64,000 nt of DNA from Streptomyces misionensis (GTDB taxonomy: Bacteria > Actinomycetota > Actinomycetes > Streptomycetales > Streptomycetaceae): positions 7,067,001 to 7,131,000 of the forward strand of contig NZ_FNTD01000004.1 in assembly GCF_900104815.1 (NCBI RefSeq), in the 5' to 3' direction. The translations under genes and the position numbers were made by a program. The notes beneath the pieces are model-generated. The model worked only from the letters and a program-made list of their open reading frames with translations, did not search any database and was not told the origin of the DNA. Shown here in pieces: positions 34,247 to 43,700 of this stretch. Numbering within the stretch: the stretch's first letter is position 1; the number at the start of each line of letters is the position of its first letter.

Positions 34247-34765
34247 TCAGAAGAGGTGGATCGCCAGGTGCCCGAGCGGCAGGCCCAGCTGCCAGGCGGG
34301 CGTCCACACCTGGGGCCCGCCGTCCTCGCCGGCCGGGGCGCCGCCGCCCGGCACCGCGTCCAGGTCGGGCGCCAGCAGTTCGGTCTCCTCCAGCCAGCGC
34401 CAGGCGTCCTGGGCGAGCGTCAGATCGGCCGAGGGTGCCCCGGCCGCCCGCTCGGTCAGCTCGGCCATCCGGGCGCGCACCCACTGCGGCCACGGATGGT
34501 CGCAGGCCGTCAGCGACAGCCAGTTGTCCAGCTGGGAGACGACCCGGATGCCGGAGAGCTCCCCGTCGGTGTCGGACAGGAAGACGGTCAGCGCGAGCGC
34601 GTCCCGGCCGGCCCGGAACTCGAAGGACGTCGGCGGCATCAGATCGCCGGTGCGCAGCAGTTCGTCGGCGATGTACTCGGCGTACAGCCACGCCATGGGG
34701 ACGTCCAGTTCACCGCCGCCGGTGCCGTCCGTGCCGTCGCTGTTCTCGTGTCCTCTGTGCGGCAT
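34247..34765 (-). CDS. Conserved-looking hypothetical protein
   Basis: A 172-residue soluble acidic protein I do not recognise. Seen: Gly/Asp-rich N-terminus, then an ordered region (MAWLYAEYIADELLRTGDLM, FEFRAGRDALALTVFLSDTD, WLSLTACDHPWPQWVRARM) with several Trp, and no signal peptide or membrane span. ATG with AGGAAGGGA upstream. Convergent with the glycosylase gene (23-base gap). The codon pattern is normal for the host, so it is a real gene; function unknown. Confidence 0.75.
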   Translation of the reverse strand: MPHRGHENSDGTDGTGGGELDVPMAWLYAEYIADELLRTGDLMPPTSFEFRAGRDALALTVFLSDTDGELSGIRVVSQLDNWLSLTACDHPWPQWVRARMAELTERAAGAPSADLTLAQDAWRWLEETELLAPDLDAVPGGGAPAGEDGGPQVWTPAWQLGLPLGHLAIHLF

Positions 34766-35192
34766 TCCCTTCCTGCCCTTCCTCCGGTGCGTGCGCGTCG
34801 CCCGGTCCCCGGGGACGCGCCCCGCCCGGAACGCGGATGAGGACAGCCCATTGCCCCAAGGGGGGCCACAGCAAGGCGCTTTGCCGAGGCTTGACCCGGC
34901 TCCCGGTTTCGGCGCACGTCCGGTGCTTCACCGTACCGGGTGCGGCGCCGGGCGTGCGCGCCGCTCGCGTCCCACCGGCCCCGGGGGAGTACACGAGGGC
35001 AAGGACGTCACGGTGGTGCGGCGTGAGTGTCTTCACAGTCCCACCGGATGGGTCAATGAGAGGACCCGTACCGTTCGGACGGAGAGTCGGCTTCCTCCCC
35101 ACGGGCCCGTCACGGCAATGTCGGTAAATACGACATGCGCACTGACATATCGACGTGCTGACGTACTGACGTAGATCCCGAGGTGTGAGCTG
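34766..35192. promoter_or_regulatory. Divergent intergenic region with phased 8-bp repeats
   Basis: 427 bases between the hypothetical gene and the CapA-like gene. Most shows no structure, but 35142-35173 consists of four consecutive octamers: CTGACATA, TCGACGTG, CTGACGTA, CTGACGTA. The last two are identical and the first differs at one base. They end 19 bases before the ATG at 35193, so they could be an operator or a promoter element for that gene. Confidence 0.5.
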
Positions 35193-36344
35193 ATGATCGG
35201 ACGCAGACACCAGGTTGCGCTGGCCCTGACCGCCGTCCTCGCGACCGCGGCCGCCTGTGCCGACCACGTCCGCCATGATTCCGCCGCCCGCGAGGGCGCG
35301 CCCGGGCCGCCCGCCGCCGCCCGCGGCTTCACCCTGGTCGCCACCGGTGACGTCCTGACGGACGCAGCCGTCCTGGACCGCGCCTCCTACGACGCCGAGG
35401 CATCCGCCGGCGCGGGCTCCGGCGGCTACGACTTCCGGCCCATGTTCGCCGACGTCGAACCCCTGGTCAGCGGCGCCGACCTGGCACTGTGTCACCTGGA
35501 GAACGGCTACGGCGACGCCGCCCCGCTGTCCCCGCCGCAGCTCGCCCGGGACCTCGCCCAGACCGGGTACGACGGCTGCGCCACCGCCTCCGAGCACGCC
35601 CTGGACGACGGCGCCGAGGGTGTCCGGCGCACCCTGGGCGCCCTGGACGAGGCGGGCCTGGACCACGCGGGCACCGCCCGCAGCGCGGACGAGGCCCGCT
35701 ATGTGTCGCTCCACCGGGCCGGATCCGCCGAGGTCGCGCAGCTGTCGTACACCTTCGACACCGAGCGGCCGCTGCCCGACGGGCAGCCCTGGGCGCTCCG
35801 GCCGATCGACGTCGGCCGGATCACCGCCGACGCCCGCGCCGCCCGCCGGGCCGGCGCCGACGTGGTCGTCCTCTCCCTGCACTGGGGCACCGACCGCGAC
35901 GACGCCCCGACCGCGGCGCAGACCGACCTCGCCCGCCGGCTCACCGCCTCGGCGGACGGCGGCCGCCCCGACATCGACCTGATCCTCGGCAGCCACACCC
36001 ACGTCCCGCAGCCGTACGAGAAGGTCAACGGCACCTGGGTGGTCTACGGTCTGGGCGACCAGATCTCCGGGCGACCGGACGACGCCCACGGCGCCCGCGA
36101 CCCGCGCGCCGACGAGTCCACCCTCGCCCGCTTCACCTTCGCCCCGCCCGCCCGGCCGGGCGGCCGCTGGCAGGTCACGCGGGCCGAGTTCGTCCCCCAG
36201 CTGTACGACCTCGACGCCGGCCGCGTGGTCGACGTCGGCCGGGCCGTCGAGGGTGGCGCCGACCTCGCCGGGGTGCGCGACCGCATCCGGGAGGTGGTGC
36301 TCAGCCGGGGCGCCGCCAAGGACGGCCTGGTGATGGGGGAGTGA
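35193..36344 (+). CDS. CapA-family (PGA_cap) lipoprotein
   Basis: A 383-residue predicted lipoprotein with a calcineurin-like metallophosphoesterase fold of the poly-gamma-glutamate CapA family. Seen: signal peptide with Cys in ATAAACADH (about 22); FTLVATGDVLTD near residue 47 (metal Asp); LCHLENGY; VVLSLHWGTD; and the late LILGSHTHVPQPYEKV His cluster. No capBC partners are present, so polyglutamate synthesis is not implied; stand-alone CapA proteins are common envelope proteins in Streptomyces. The stop abuts the APC permease stop with no gap. Confidence 0.9.
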   Translation: MIGRRHQVALALTAVLATAAACADHVRHDSAAREGAPGPPAAARGFTLVATGDVLTDAAVLDRASYDAEASAGAGSGGYDFRPMFADVEPLVSGADLALCHLENGYGDAAPLSPPQLARDLAQTGYDGCATASEHALDDGAEGVRRTLGALDEAGLDHAGTARSADEARYVSLHRAGSAEVAQLSYTFDTERPLPDGQPWALRPIDVGRITADARAARRAGADVVVLSLHWGTDRDDAPTAAQTDLARRLTASADGGRPDIDLILGSHTHVPQPYEKVNGTWVVYGLGDQISGRPDDAHGARDPRADESTLARFTFAPPARPGGRWQVTRAEFVPQLYDLDAGRVVDVGRAVEGGADLAGVRDRIREVVLSRGAAKDGLVMGE

Positions 36345-37766
36345 TCACTCGGGCCGCCGCTCGGCCAGCGCGGAACGCTTGTACGAGTAGCCGAAGTAGA
36401 CCGCGCAGCCGATCAGGAACCACACCGCGAACCGCACCCACGTCTGCCACTGGAGGAACGTGATCAGCCAGAGCGAGAAGAGCACGCCCAGCGCGGGCAC
36501 GAACGGCACCGCCGGGGTGCGGAAGGTGCGGGGCAGGTCGGGCCGCCGGTAGCGCAGCACGATCACCGCCGTGCAGACCACCACGAACGCCAGCAGGATG
36601 CCGATGTTGGTCAGCTCGGCCGCCTCGCCGATCGGCAGGAACCCGGCGATCAGCGCCGAGGCCGCCCCGACGATCCAGGTCACCCGGGTCGGCACGTGCC
36701 GCGTCGGGTGCGTCTTGGCGAACCACTTGGGCAGCAGACCGTCCCGGGACATGGAGAACCACACCCGGGTCACCCCCAGCATGAAGGTGAACATCACCGT
36801 GAGGATGCCGATGATGGCGCCCACCGCGATCACGTCCGCGAGCCCGTTCAGGCCCACCGACTTGAACGCCGTGGAGAACCCGCTCTCCTTGTCGATGTGC
36901 CGGTAGTCCTGCATGCCCGTCAGCACCAGGCAGGCCGCCACGTACAGCACCATCGCGATCACCAGCGAGTAGATGATCGCCTTCGGCATGTGCCGCTGCG
37001 CGTCCTTGGACTCCTCGGCCGCCGTCGACATGGCGTCGTACCCGAACACCGCGAAGAACACCGTCGCCGCGCCCGTGAAGGCGCCGCCGACGCCGTAGGG
37101 GAAGAACGGGTGGTAGTTCGCCGTGTCGATGTGGAAGAAGCCCACCCCGATCACCAGCAGCACCACCAGCACCTTCACCGCGACCACCAGCGTCTCGAAG
37201 CGAGCCGCGCTGCGGATGCCGAGGTTGAGCAGCCAGGCGATCAGCAGGCAGAGCACCACCGCGAACAGGTCCACCCGGTGTCCGGAGCCGGTGCCGGGCG
37301 CGCCCATCATCCAGTGCGGCAGCTTCGCCCCCATCTGTTCGACGAGGAAGCCGAAGTAACCCGAGATGCCGATCGCGACGACCGCGACGATCGCCGTGTA
37401 CTCCAGCAGCAGGTCCCAGCCGATGAACCAGCCCGCGAACTCGCCGAGCACCGCGTAGCCGTAGGTGTAGGCCGAGCCCGCCTTCGGGATCAGCCCCGCG
37501 AACTCGGCGTAGGACAGCGCCGCGCACGCGCTCGCCGCGCCCGCGATCAGGAAGGACACCAGCACCGCGGGACCGGCCGTGCCGTTGGCCACCGTGCCGG
37601 CGAGCGTGAAGATACCGGCACCGATGATGCCGCCGACGCCGATCGCCGTGAGCTGCCACAGCCCGAGCGACCGTTCCAGCCGGGGCCCCTGGCCGGCCTC
37701 GGTCTCCTCGATGTGCTCGATGGGTTTGCGGCGGAGAATCCCCTCACCCGCCCGGAGCTTGGCCAT
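36345..37766 (-). CDS. APC-family amino acid permease
   Basis: A 473-residue, 12-span amino acid permease of the cationic amino acid transporter type. Seen: LWQLTAIGVGGIIGAGIFTL in span 1, YAEFAGLIPKAGSAYTY, and FAVFGYDAMSTAAEESKDAQR. Start chosen at 37766 (MAKLRAGEGILRRKP) because AGAGGTGAGG lies just upstream; an ATG at 37811 would add 15 residues but lacks an RBS. The divergent side faces a LysR gene that reads the same way, so it is probably transcribed alone. Confidence 0.92.
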   Translation of the reverse strand: MAKLRAGEGILRRKPIEHIEETEAGQGPRLERSLGLWQLTAIGVGGIIGAGIFTLAGTVANGTAGPAVLVSFLIAGAASACAALSYAEFAGLIPKAGSAYTYGYAVLGEFAGWFIGWDLLLEYTAIVAVVAIGISGYFGFLVEQMGAKLPHWMMGAPGTGSGHRVDLFAVVLCLLIAWLLNLGIRSAARFETLVVAVKVLVVLLVIGVGFFHIDTANYHPFFPYGVGGAFTGAATVFFAVFGYDAMSTAAEESKDAQRHMPKAIIYSLVIAMVLYVAACLVLTGMQDYRHIDKESGFSTAFKSVGLNGLADVIAVGAIIGILTVMFTFMLGVTRVWFSMSRDGLLPKWFAKTHPTRHVPTRVTWIVGAASALIAGFLPIGEAAELTNIGILLAFVVVCTAVIVLRYRRPDLPRTFRTPAVPFVPALGVLFSLWLITFLQWQTWVRFAVWFLIGCAVYFGYSYKRSALAERRPE

Positions 37767-37817
37767 GCGCCTCACCTCTTCGCCGACGGCAAACGGCTGA
37801 CGCGGGTTCATGATGGC

Positions 37818-38765
37818 TCAGGGGCGCGCCGCAGGGAAGGAGCCACGCACGGCCCAGGCGGGGGTCCACGGGCGCGAGGGCGGGCGGCTCGCGGGCCGGG
37901 CGGCGAGGTGGGCGCGCAGCACGGCCAGGCCCGGGTGCGCGTTGGCCGCGCTCCACACCAGGGAGTGCGGGTAGACCGGGGTGGGATCGGTGAGCGGGAT
38001 CCGCCGCAGATCGTGCCCGGCGGGCCAGACCAGCCGGATGCCCTCGGCGACGAGGGTGGCGAGCGTGGCGGAGTCCGCGACCGTGTCGAGCAGCGCCTCC
38101 GAGCCGAAGTCGGGGCCCACCGAGTCGATGGTCAGCCCGAACTCGGCGGCCAGCGCCTCGTAGTAGGCGGCCCACTCGGTGCCGGCCACCAGGCCCGGCA
38201 TCCAGATCCGGTGCCCGGCCAGCTCCGCCGGCCGCACCGAGCGGGCCCCGGCGAGGGGATGCGCGGGACCGGTCAGCAGCTGCACGGCCTCGTCGTAGAC
38301 GCGCGCCGCCCGCAGGCCCTCGGGCAGCCGGGGGCCGACGGCGCGGAACGTCGCGTCGATGGTGCCCGCGCGCACGGCGGCGACGGCCGTGTCCGCGTCG
38401 AACAGGGTCACCACGTCCAGGGCCGTCTCCGGGTGCGTCCGGTGGAAGTCGCGCAGCAGGCCCGCCGGGCCGAGCCGGGCCCCGACCACGTCCACGCGCA
38501 GCGCCCGCCGGCCCGGCCGTACCGAGGCGGCGGCCCGCTCCTCGGCCAGCAGCAGCTCACGGGCGTGCGGCAGGAACGCCTGCCCGTCGATGGTCGGCTC
38601 CGCCCCGCGCGCGGTCCGGCGGAACAGCCGCACCCCCAGCTCCTTCTCCAGCGCCGCGATCCGCTTGGAGACGGCCTGCTGGGTGATGCCGAGGACGGCG
38701 GACGCCTCCTGGAACTGTCCGCTGTCCACCACGGTGACGAAGGTGCGCACGGCCTTGAGGTCCAC
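37818..38765 (-). CDS. LysR-family transcriptional regulator
   Basis: A 315-residue LTTR. Seen: N-terminal winged HTH (LKAVRTFVTVVDSGQFQEAS, then LGITQQAVSKRIAALEKELG) and a C-terminal effector domain (LRVDVVGARLGPAGLLRDF and following). GTG start at 38765, the N-terminus typical of the family; upstream in-frame sequence is noncoding. Divergent from the MFS gene at 38887 with a palindrome between, so it most likely controls that exporter. Confidence 0.93.
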   Translation of the reverse strand: MDLKAVRTFVTVVDSGQFQEASAVLGITQQAVSKRIAALEKELGVRLFRRTARGAEPTIDGQAFLPHARELLLAEERAAASVRPGRRALRVDVVGARLGPAGLLRDFHRTHPETALDVVTLFDADTAVAAVRAGTIDATFRAVGPRLPEGLRAARVYDEAVQLLTGPAHPLAGARSVRPAELAGHRIWMPGLVAGTEWAAYYEALAAEFGLTIDSVGPDFGSEALLDTVADSATLATLVAEGIRLVWPAGHDLRRIPLTDPTPVYPHSLVWSAANAHPGLAVLRAHLAARPASRPPSRPWTPAWAVRGSFPAARP

Positions 38766-38795
38766 CCGGCCATCGTAGCCACCGGGTGCTGATGT

Positions 38796-38810
38796 ACAAC
38801 CAACGGTTGT
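38796..38810. promoter_or_regulatory. Candidate LysR operator
   Basis: Perfect inverted repeat ACAACC-AAC-GGTTGT in the 121-base gap between the divergent LysR and MFS genes. A second, weaker half-set (GGTTGTTTGAACC, from 38825) follows. Placement and symmetry fit an LTTR recognition site with an activation half-site; identity is inferred. Confidence 0.6.
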
Positions 38811-38886
38811 GGCCGTCGTCGTGCCGGTTGTTTGAACCGCAGGCCACCTGCTGGCTTTCATATGCCGGGTCAACGGGAGGTTGTGG

Positions 38887-40155
38887 ATGAGGCTGGGTCG
38901 GCAGTTCGGGTGGCTGTGGGCGGCGTATTCGGTCAGTACCTTCGGCACCTGGCTCGCGTTCGACGCGTTCGCGTTGATCGCGGTTCTCGTGCTGCACGCG
39001 GGTTCCGCCCAGGTGTCGCTGCTCGCCTCGGCCGGGGTGGCCGTCGGCGCGGTGGCCGCCGTACCGCTCGGCCCCTGGATCGAGTTCCGGCGCAAGCGGC
39101 CCGTGATGATCACGGCCGACCTGGTGCGCGGGGCCGCGCTGCTCACCCTGCCCGCCGCCTACGCGTTCGGCGTGCTCGGCTTCGGGCAGCTCCTGGTGGT
39201 CTCCGTGATCGTCGCGGCGGCCGACATCACCTTCACTGCCGCCTCCGGCGCCCACCTCAAGGCGCTGGTGCCGTCCGACGGCCTGCTCACCGCGGCCGGC
39301 CGGTTCGAGTCCACCACCTGGACCGCCAGCGTGCTCGGTCCCCCGCTCGGCGGCGCCCTCGCCGGTCTGCTGGGACCGGTGACCACCGTGGCCGCGGACG
39401 CCGTCAGCTATCTGCTGTCCGCCCTCGGCATCCGCGCCATCGGCCGCGGCGAGACCGTGCCCGAGCGCACCGCCGCGCCCCGCGCCGGCGAACTCCTCGA
39501 CGGCTGGCGGCACCTGCTCACCAGCCGCGCCCTGCGCCCGTTGTTCTTCAACGTGCTCCTGGGCAACGCCCTGATCATGGCCGGCTCGCCGGTCCTGTCG
39601 GTGCTCATGCTGGGCCACCTCGGCTTCGCCCCCTGGCAGTACGGGCTCGCCTTCGCCGTGCCCTGCCTCGGCGGACTGCTCGGCTCGCGGGTGGCCCGCC
39701 CGCTGGCCACCCGGTACGGCAGGCGCCGGGTGCTGCTCGCCTCCGGTGTGCTGCGCGCCTGCTGGCCCATCGGGCTCGCGTTCGTCGGGCCCGGCGCGGC
39801 CGGGCTGCTCGTGGTGATGGTCGTGGAGGCCGGGCTGATCCTGTGCTGCGGCATCTTCAACCCGCTCGTCGTCACCGAGCGCCTGGAGCTGACCCCGAAC
39901 GACCGGGTGGCCCGCATGCTGGCCGCCTGGTCCGTCACCGGCAAGGCCTGCACCGCCGCGATCACCGCGCTGTGGGGGCTGGTGGCCGCCGTCGTCGGGG
40001 CGCGCACCGCGCTGGGTCTCGCCGGGGTGCTGATGCTCGCCACCCCGCTGCTGCTGTGGCCGCTGGTGCCGGGGCGCCGCGTGGCGGCGGTCACGGAACG
40101 ACCGTCACCGGCCACCGTCCCGCCTTCACCAGCCGCACCGCCACCGACCCGATGA
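38887..40155 (+). CDS. MFS transporter (putative exporter)
   Basis: A 422-residue MFS protein with about 12 hydrophobic segments, resembling the MFS_3/enterobactin-exporter-like group (RLGRQFGWLWAAYSVSTFGT at the start, GPPLGGALAGLLG in span 5). The ATG at 38887 follows GGGAGG by 6 bases. Divergent from its likely LysR regulator. The last 65 bases overlap the 3' end of the universal stress gene on the other strand, encoding a Pro-rich tail (TVPPSPAAPPPTR) that looks like a read-on extension. Confidence 0.88.
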   Translation: MRLGRQFGWLWAAYSVSTFGTWLAFDAFALIAVLVLHAGSAQVSLLASAGVAVGAVAAVPLGPWIEFRRKRPVMITADLVRGAALLTLPAAYAFGVLGFGQLLVVSVIVAAADITFTAASGAHLKALVPSDGLLTAAGRFESTTWTASVLGPPLGGALAGLLGPVTTVAADAVSYLLSALGIRAIGRGETVPERTAAPRAGELLDGWRHLLTSRALRPLFFNVLLGNALIMAGSPVLSVLMLGHLGFAPWQYGLAFAVPCLGGLLGSRVARPLATRYGRRRVLLASGVLRACWPIGLAFVGPGAAGLLVVMVVEAGLILCCGIFNPLVVTERLELTPNDRVARMLAAWSVTGKACTAAITALWGLVAAVVGARTALGLAGVLMLATPLLLWPLVPGRRVAAVTERPSPATVPPSPAAPPPTR

Positions 40156-40561
40156 TCCGGTGCCCGGCCTGCTCGGAGGCGCCCACCACCACCGCGTCCG
40201 CCTTCAGCTCCTCGGCCGCCGCCACCAGGCCGGTGTAGGGGTCGCCGCGGTAGGTGTGGAACTCCCAGCGCACCTCGAATATCCCCCGGACCCGCTCGGC
40301 CGCCTCCCGGATCTGCGTCACCAGGTCCTCGGCGATCTCGTTGGCGGTCTCCAGCACCGGGGCACCGAGGGCCGCCCCGGCCGCCAGCACCGGCTGCACG
40401 TACACCACGGCCAGCAGCGCGTGCTGGCGCCGGGCGAGACCGCCGGCGTACGCCGCGGCACGCATGGACGAGTCGGAACCGTCCACCCCGACGAGGACGA
40501 CCTTCGGGCCGTCCGTGCCCCGCTCGAACTGGTGCGCATGCTGCTCGTGCTGCTCCGTCAC
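40091..40561 (-). CDS. Universal stress protein (UspA family)
   Basis: A 156-residue single-domain Usp. Seen: VVLVGVDGSDSS at about 20-31 and the C-terminal nucleotide loop VVVGASEQAGHRIIGSVAVRLVKAG-like pattern (here with GSVAVRLV), the ATP-binding G-x2-G-x9-G(S/T) region, slightly altered by Glu/Gln in the loop. GTG start. It overlaps the MFS gene end by 65 bases in opposite orientation. Probable role in stress or dormancy physiology, as for other actinobacterial Usps. Confidence 0.9.
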   Translation of the reverse strand: MTEQHEQHAHQFERGTDGPKVVLVGVDGSDSSMRAAAYAGGLARRQHALLAVVYVQPVLAAGAALGAPVLETANEIAEDLVTQIREAAERVRGIFEVRWEFHTYRGDPYTGLVAAAEELKADAVVVGASEQAGHRIIGSVAVRLVKAGRWPVTVVP

Positions 40562-40712
40562 ATCTTGAGATTATCGGAACCTTTACTTCCCACTGCCTCG
40601 CGGGGCGGCGGGCCTTCGCCACCCACCGCAGCCACCACCCCGGACGGCGCCCACCGCACGCACCGGCCCGCCCAGCGCGCGCGTCCCCCGCCCCCTTCCT
40701 ACAGTCGGAGGC

Positions 40713-43700
40713 ATGACCGCCACCGCGGAGCCCGCCGCGCGCAGGACCGGTGCGGCGCCGACGCGCTCGCCCGGCGGGGGACGCCTCGGCCGGGTACCGA
40801 AGGCCTTCGCCGGCCTGTTCGCCGGGCTCGGCGCGCTGTGCGCGGCGATCGCGCTGATCGAACCGCTGCGGCTGCTGCTGCGCCCGCTCGTCCGGGGCAT
40901 CGACCTGCTGCTGGTGCCGATCAGCGCCAACCTCGCCTACGCCGTCTTCCTGTTCCTGCTGGCCGGCGCCACCGCCGCCCGCAAGAAGGTCGCCTGGTGG
41001 CTGGTCGTCGTCTATCTCGGCCTGGTCGTGCTCACCGACGCGCTCGGCGTCGCGCTCGGCCTGTACGCCCAGTCACTGCCCTCCCTCGTCCTGTGCGGCC
41101 TGCTGCTGCTCCTGCTGATCGCGGCCAGAAGCGAGTTCTACGCCGCCTCCCGGCGCGGCGCGGTGTGGCGGGCGCTCGGCGTGCTGCTCGGCGGCCTCGC
41201 GGTGGCCATCCTGCTCGGCTGGGGGCTCGTCCTGCTGTTCCCGGGCACCCTGCCGGCCGGCCAGCACCTGGCGTGGGCCGCCGACCGGGTCTGCGGCGGT
41301 CTGGTCTCCAGCAGCTCCTTCGCCGGGCGCCCGCCCCGCGAGGTCACCTTCGTGCTCGGCCTGCTCGGCGCGCTCGCGCTGCTCAACGCCGCCGCCACGC
41401 TGTTCCGTTCCCAGCGCCTGGAGGCCGCCCTGCACGGCGACGAGGAGGCCCGCATCCGCGCCCTGCTCAAGGCGTACGGCGAACGCGACTCCCTCGGCTA
41501 CTTCGCCACCCGCCGCGACAAGGCCGTCGTCTTCTCGCCCAGCGGCAAGGCCGCCGTCACGTACCGCGTCGAGGCCGGTGTGTGCCTCGCCAGCGGCGAC
41601 CCGGTCGGCGACCCGGAGGCCTGGCCGCACGCCATCGCCGCCTGGCTGGACCTGGCCCGCCGCTACGCCTGGGCCCCCGCCGTGATGGGCGCCTCCGAGG
41701 ACGGCGCCCGCGCCTTCGCCCGCGCCGGGCTCGGCGCCCTCCAGCTCGGCGACGAGGCGATCGTGCACGTGGCCGGCTTCGACCTCGGCGGCCGGGACAT
41801 GCGCGTCACCCGGCAGGCCGTGCACCGGGTCCGCCGCACCGGCGTGACCTGCCGCATCCGCCGCCACGCCCAGCTCGGCGAACGGGAGATGGAGGAGATC
41901 GTCGACAAGGCCGACGCCTGGCGCGACACCGAGACCGAGCGCGGCTTCTCCATGGCCCTGGACCGGCTCGGCGACCCCGCCGACGGCGACTGCCTGCTGG
42001 TGGAGGCATGCGGCGAGGACGGCCGGCTGCTCGCCCTGCTCTCCTTCGTGCCCTGGGGAGCGGACGGCGTCTCCCTGGACGTGATGCGCCGCGACCGGAC
42101 CGCACCCAACGGCGTGATGGAGTTCATGGTCAGCGAACTGTGCGCCGCCGCGCCCAAGGCGGGCATCCGCCGGATCTCGCTGAACTTCGCCGTCTTCCGC
42201 TCCGTGTTCGAGGAGGGCGCCCGCATCGGCGCCGGGCCCGTCCTGCGGCTCTGGCGTCGGCTGCTGCTCTTCTTCTCCCGCTGGTGGCAGCTGGAGGCGC
42301 TGTACCGCTCCAACGCCAAGTACCGCCCCGAGTGGTACCCGCGGTTCATCTGCTACGGCGAGACCGCCTCCCTCGCCCGCATCGGCCTGGCCTCCGGGAT
42401 CGCCGAGGGCTTCGTCCCCGTACCGTCGCTGCGCACCCTGTGGGGAAGGGGGCACCGCGGCACCGGGCCACGCCCCGCTCCCCAACGCCCCCGGCCCGCC
42501 GCGGCGTCCGGCACCGAGAGGCAGGGAGCGGCCGGGCCTGCCGCCCCGGGCGCGGGCCTGCCCGACCAGATCCGCGTCCGGCGCCGCACACTGGACCGGC
42601 TGCGCAAGGCCGGCACCGACCCCTACCCCGTCGGCGTCCGCGCCCCCACCCACGCCCTCGCCGACGTCCCGCCCGGCCGCCCCGGCGAACCCGGCCCGCA
42701 GGTCACCGTCGCCGGCCGCGTCATGCTGGTCCGCGACTTCGGCGGCATCGTCTTCGCCGTGCTGCGCGACTGGTCCGGCGATCACCAGATCGCCCTCACC
42801 CGCGACCGGTCCGGCGCCGCCCTCGACCGCTTCACCGCCGACACCGACATCGGCGACCACATCAGCGTCACCGGGCACAGCGGCCTCAGCGACCGGGGCG
42901 AGCCCACCGTCTTCGCCACCTCCTGGCAGCTCACCGGCAAGTGCCTGCGCCCGCTGCCCGGCAAACACCGGGGCCTGACCGACCCCGAGGCCAGGGTCCG
43001 CCGGCGCCACCTCGACCTGATCACCAGGCCCGACGCCCGTGCCGTGCTGCGCGCCCGCTCCGCCGCCGTGGGCGCCCTGCGCCAGGGCCTGCTGGAGCGG
43101 GGCTTCACCGAGGTCGAGACCCCGGTGCTGCAACAGATCCACGGCGGCGCCAACGCCCGGCCCTTCACCACCCACAGCAACGCCTACGACCTCGACCTGT
43201 ATCTGCGCATCGCCCCCGAGCTGTACCTCAAGCGGCTGTGCGTCGGCGGTCTGGAGAAGGTCTTCGAACTGGGCCGCACCTTCCGCAACGAGGGCGTCTC
43301 GCCCAAGCACAACCCCGAGTTCACGATGCTGGAGGCCTACCAGGCGTACGCCGACTACGACGTGATGCTCGACCTCGTCCGCGAACTGGTGCAGGGCGCG
43401 GCGACCGCCGCCTTCGGCGCCCCGGTGGCCCGCAGGGACGGCGAGGAGCACGACCTGTCCGGGCGGTGGCCGGTGAAGACCGTGTACGGCGCCCTCTCCG
43501 AGGTCCTCGGCGAGGAGATGGGTCCCGGCACCGAGCTGCTGCGGCTGCACCGGCTGTGCGACCGCACCGGGGTGCCGTACACCGCCGACGACCAACCCGC
43601 CGACATCGTCCTGGAGATGTACGAGCGGCTGGTCGAGGAGCACACCCGACTGCCCACCTTCTACAAGGACTTCCCCGTCGCCGTCTCCCCGCTCACCCGG

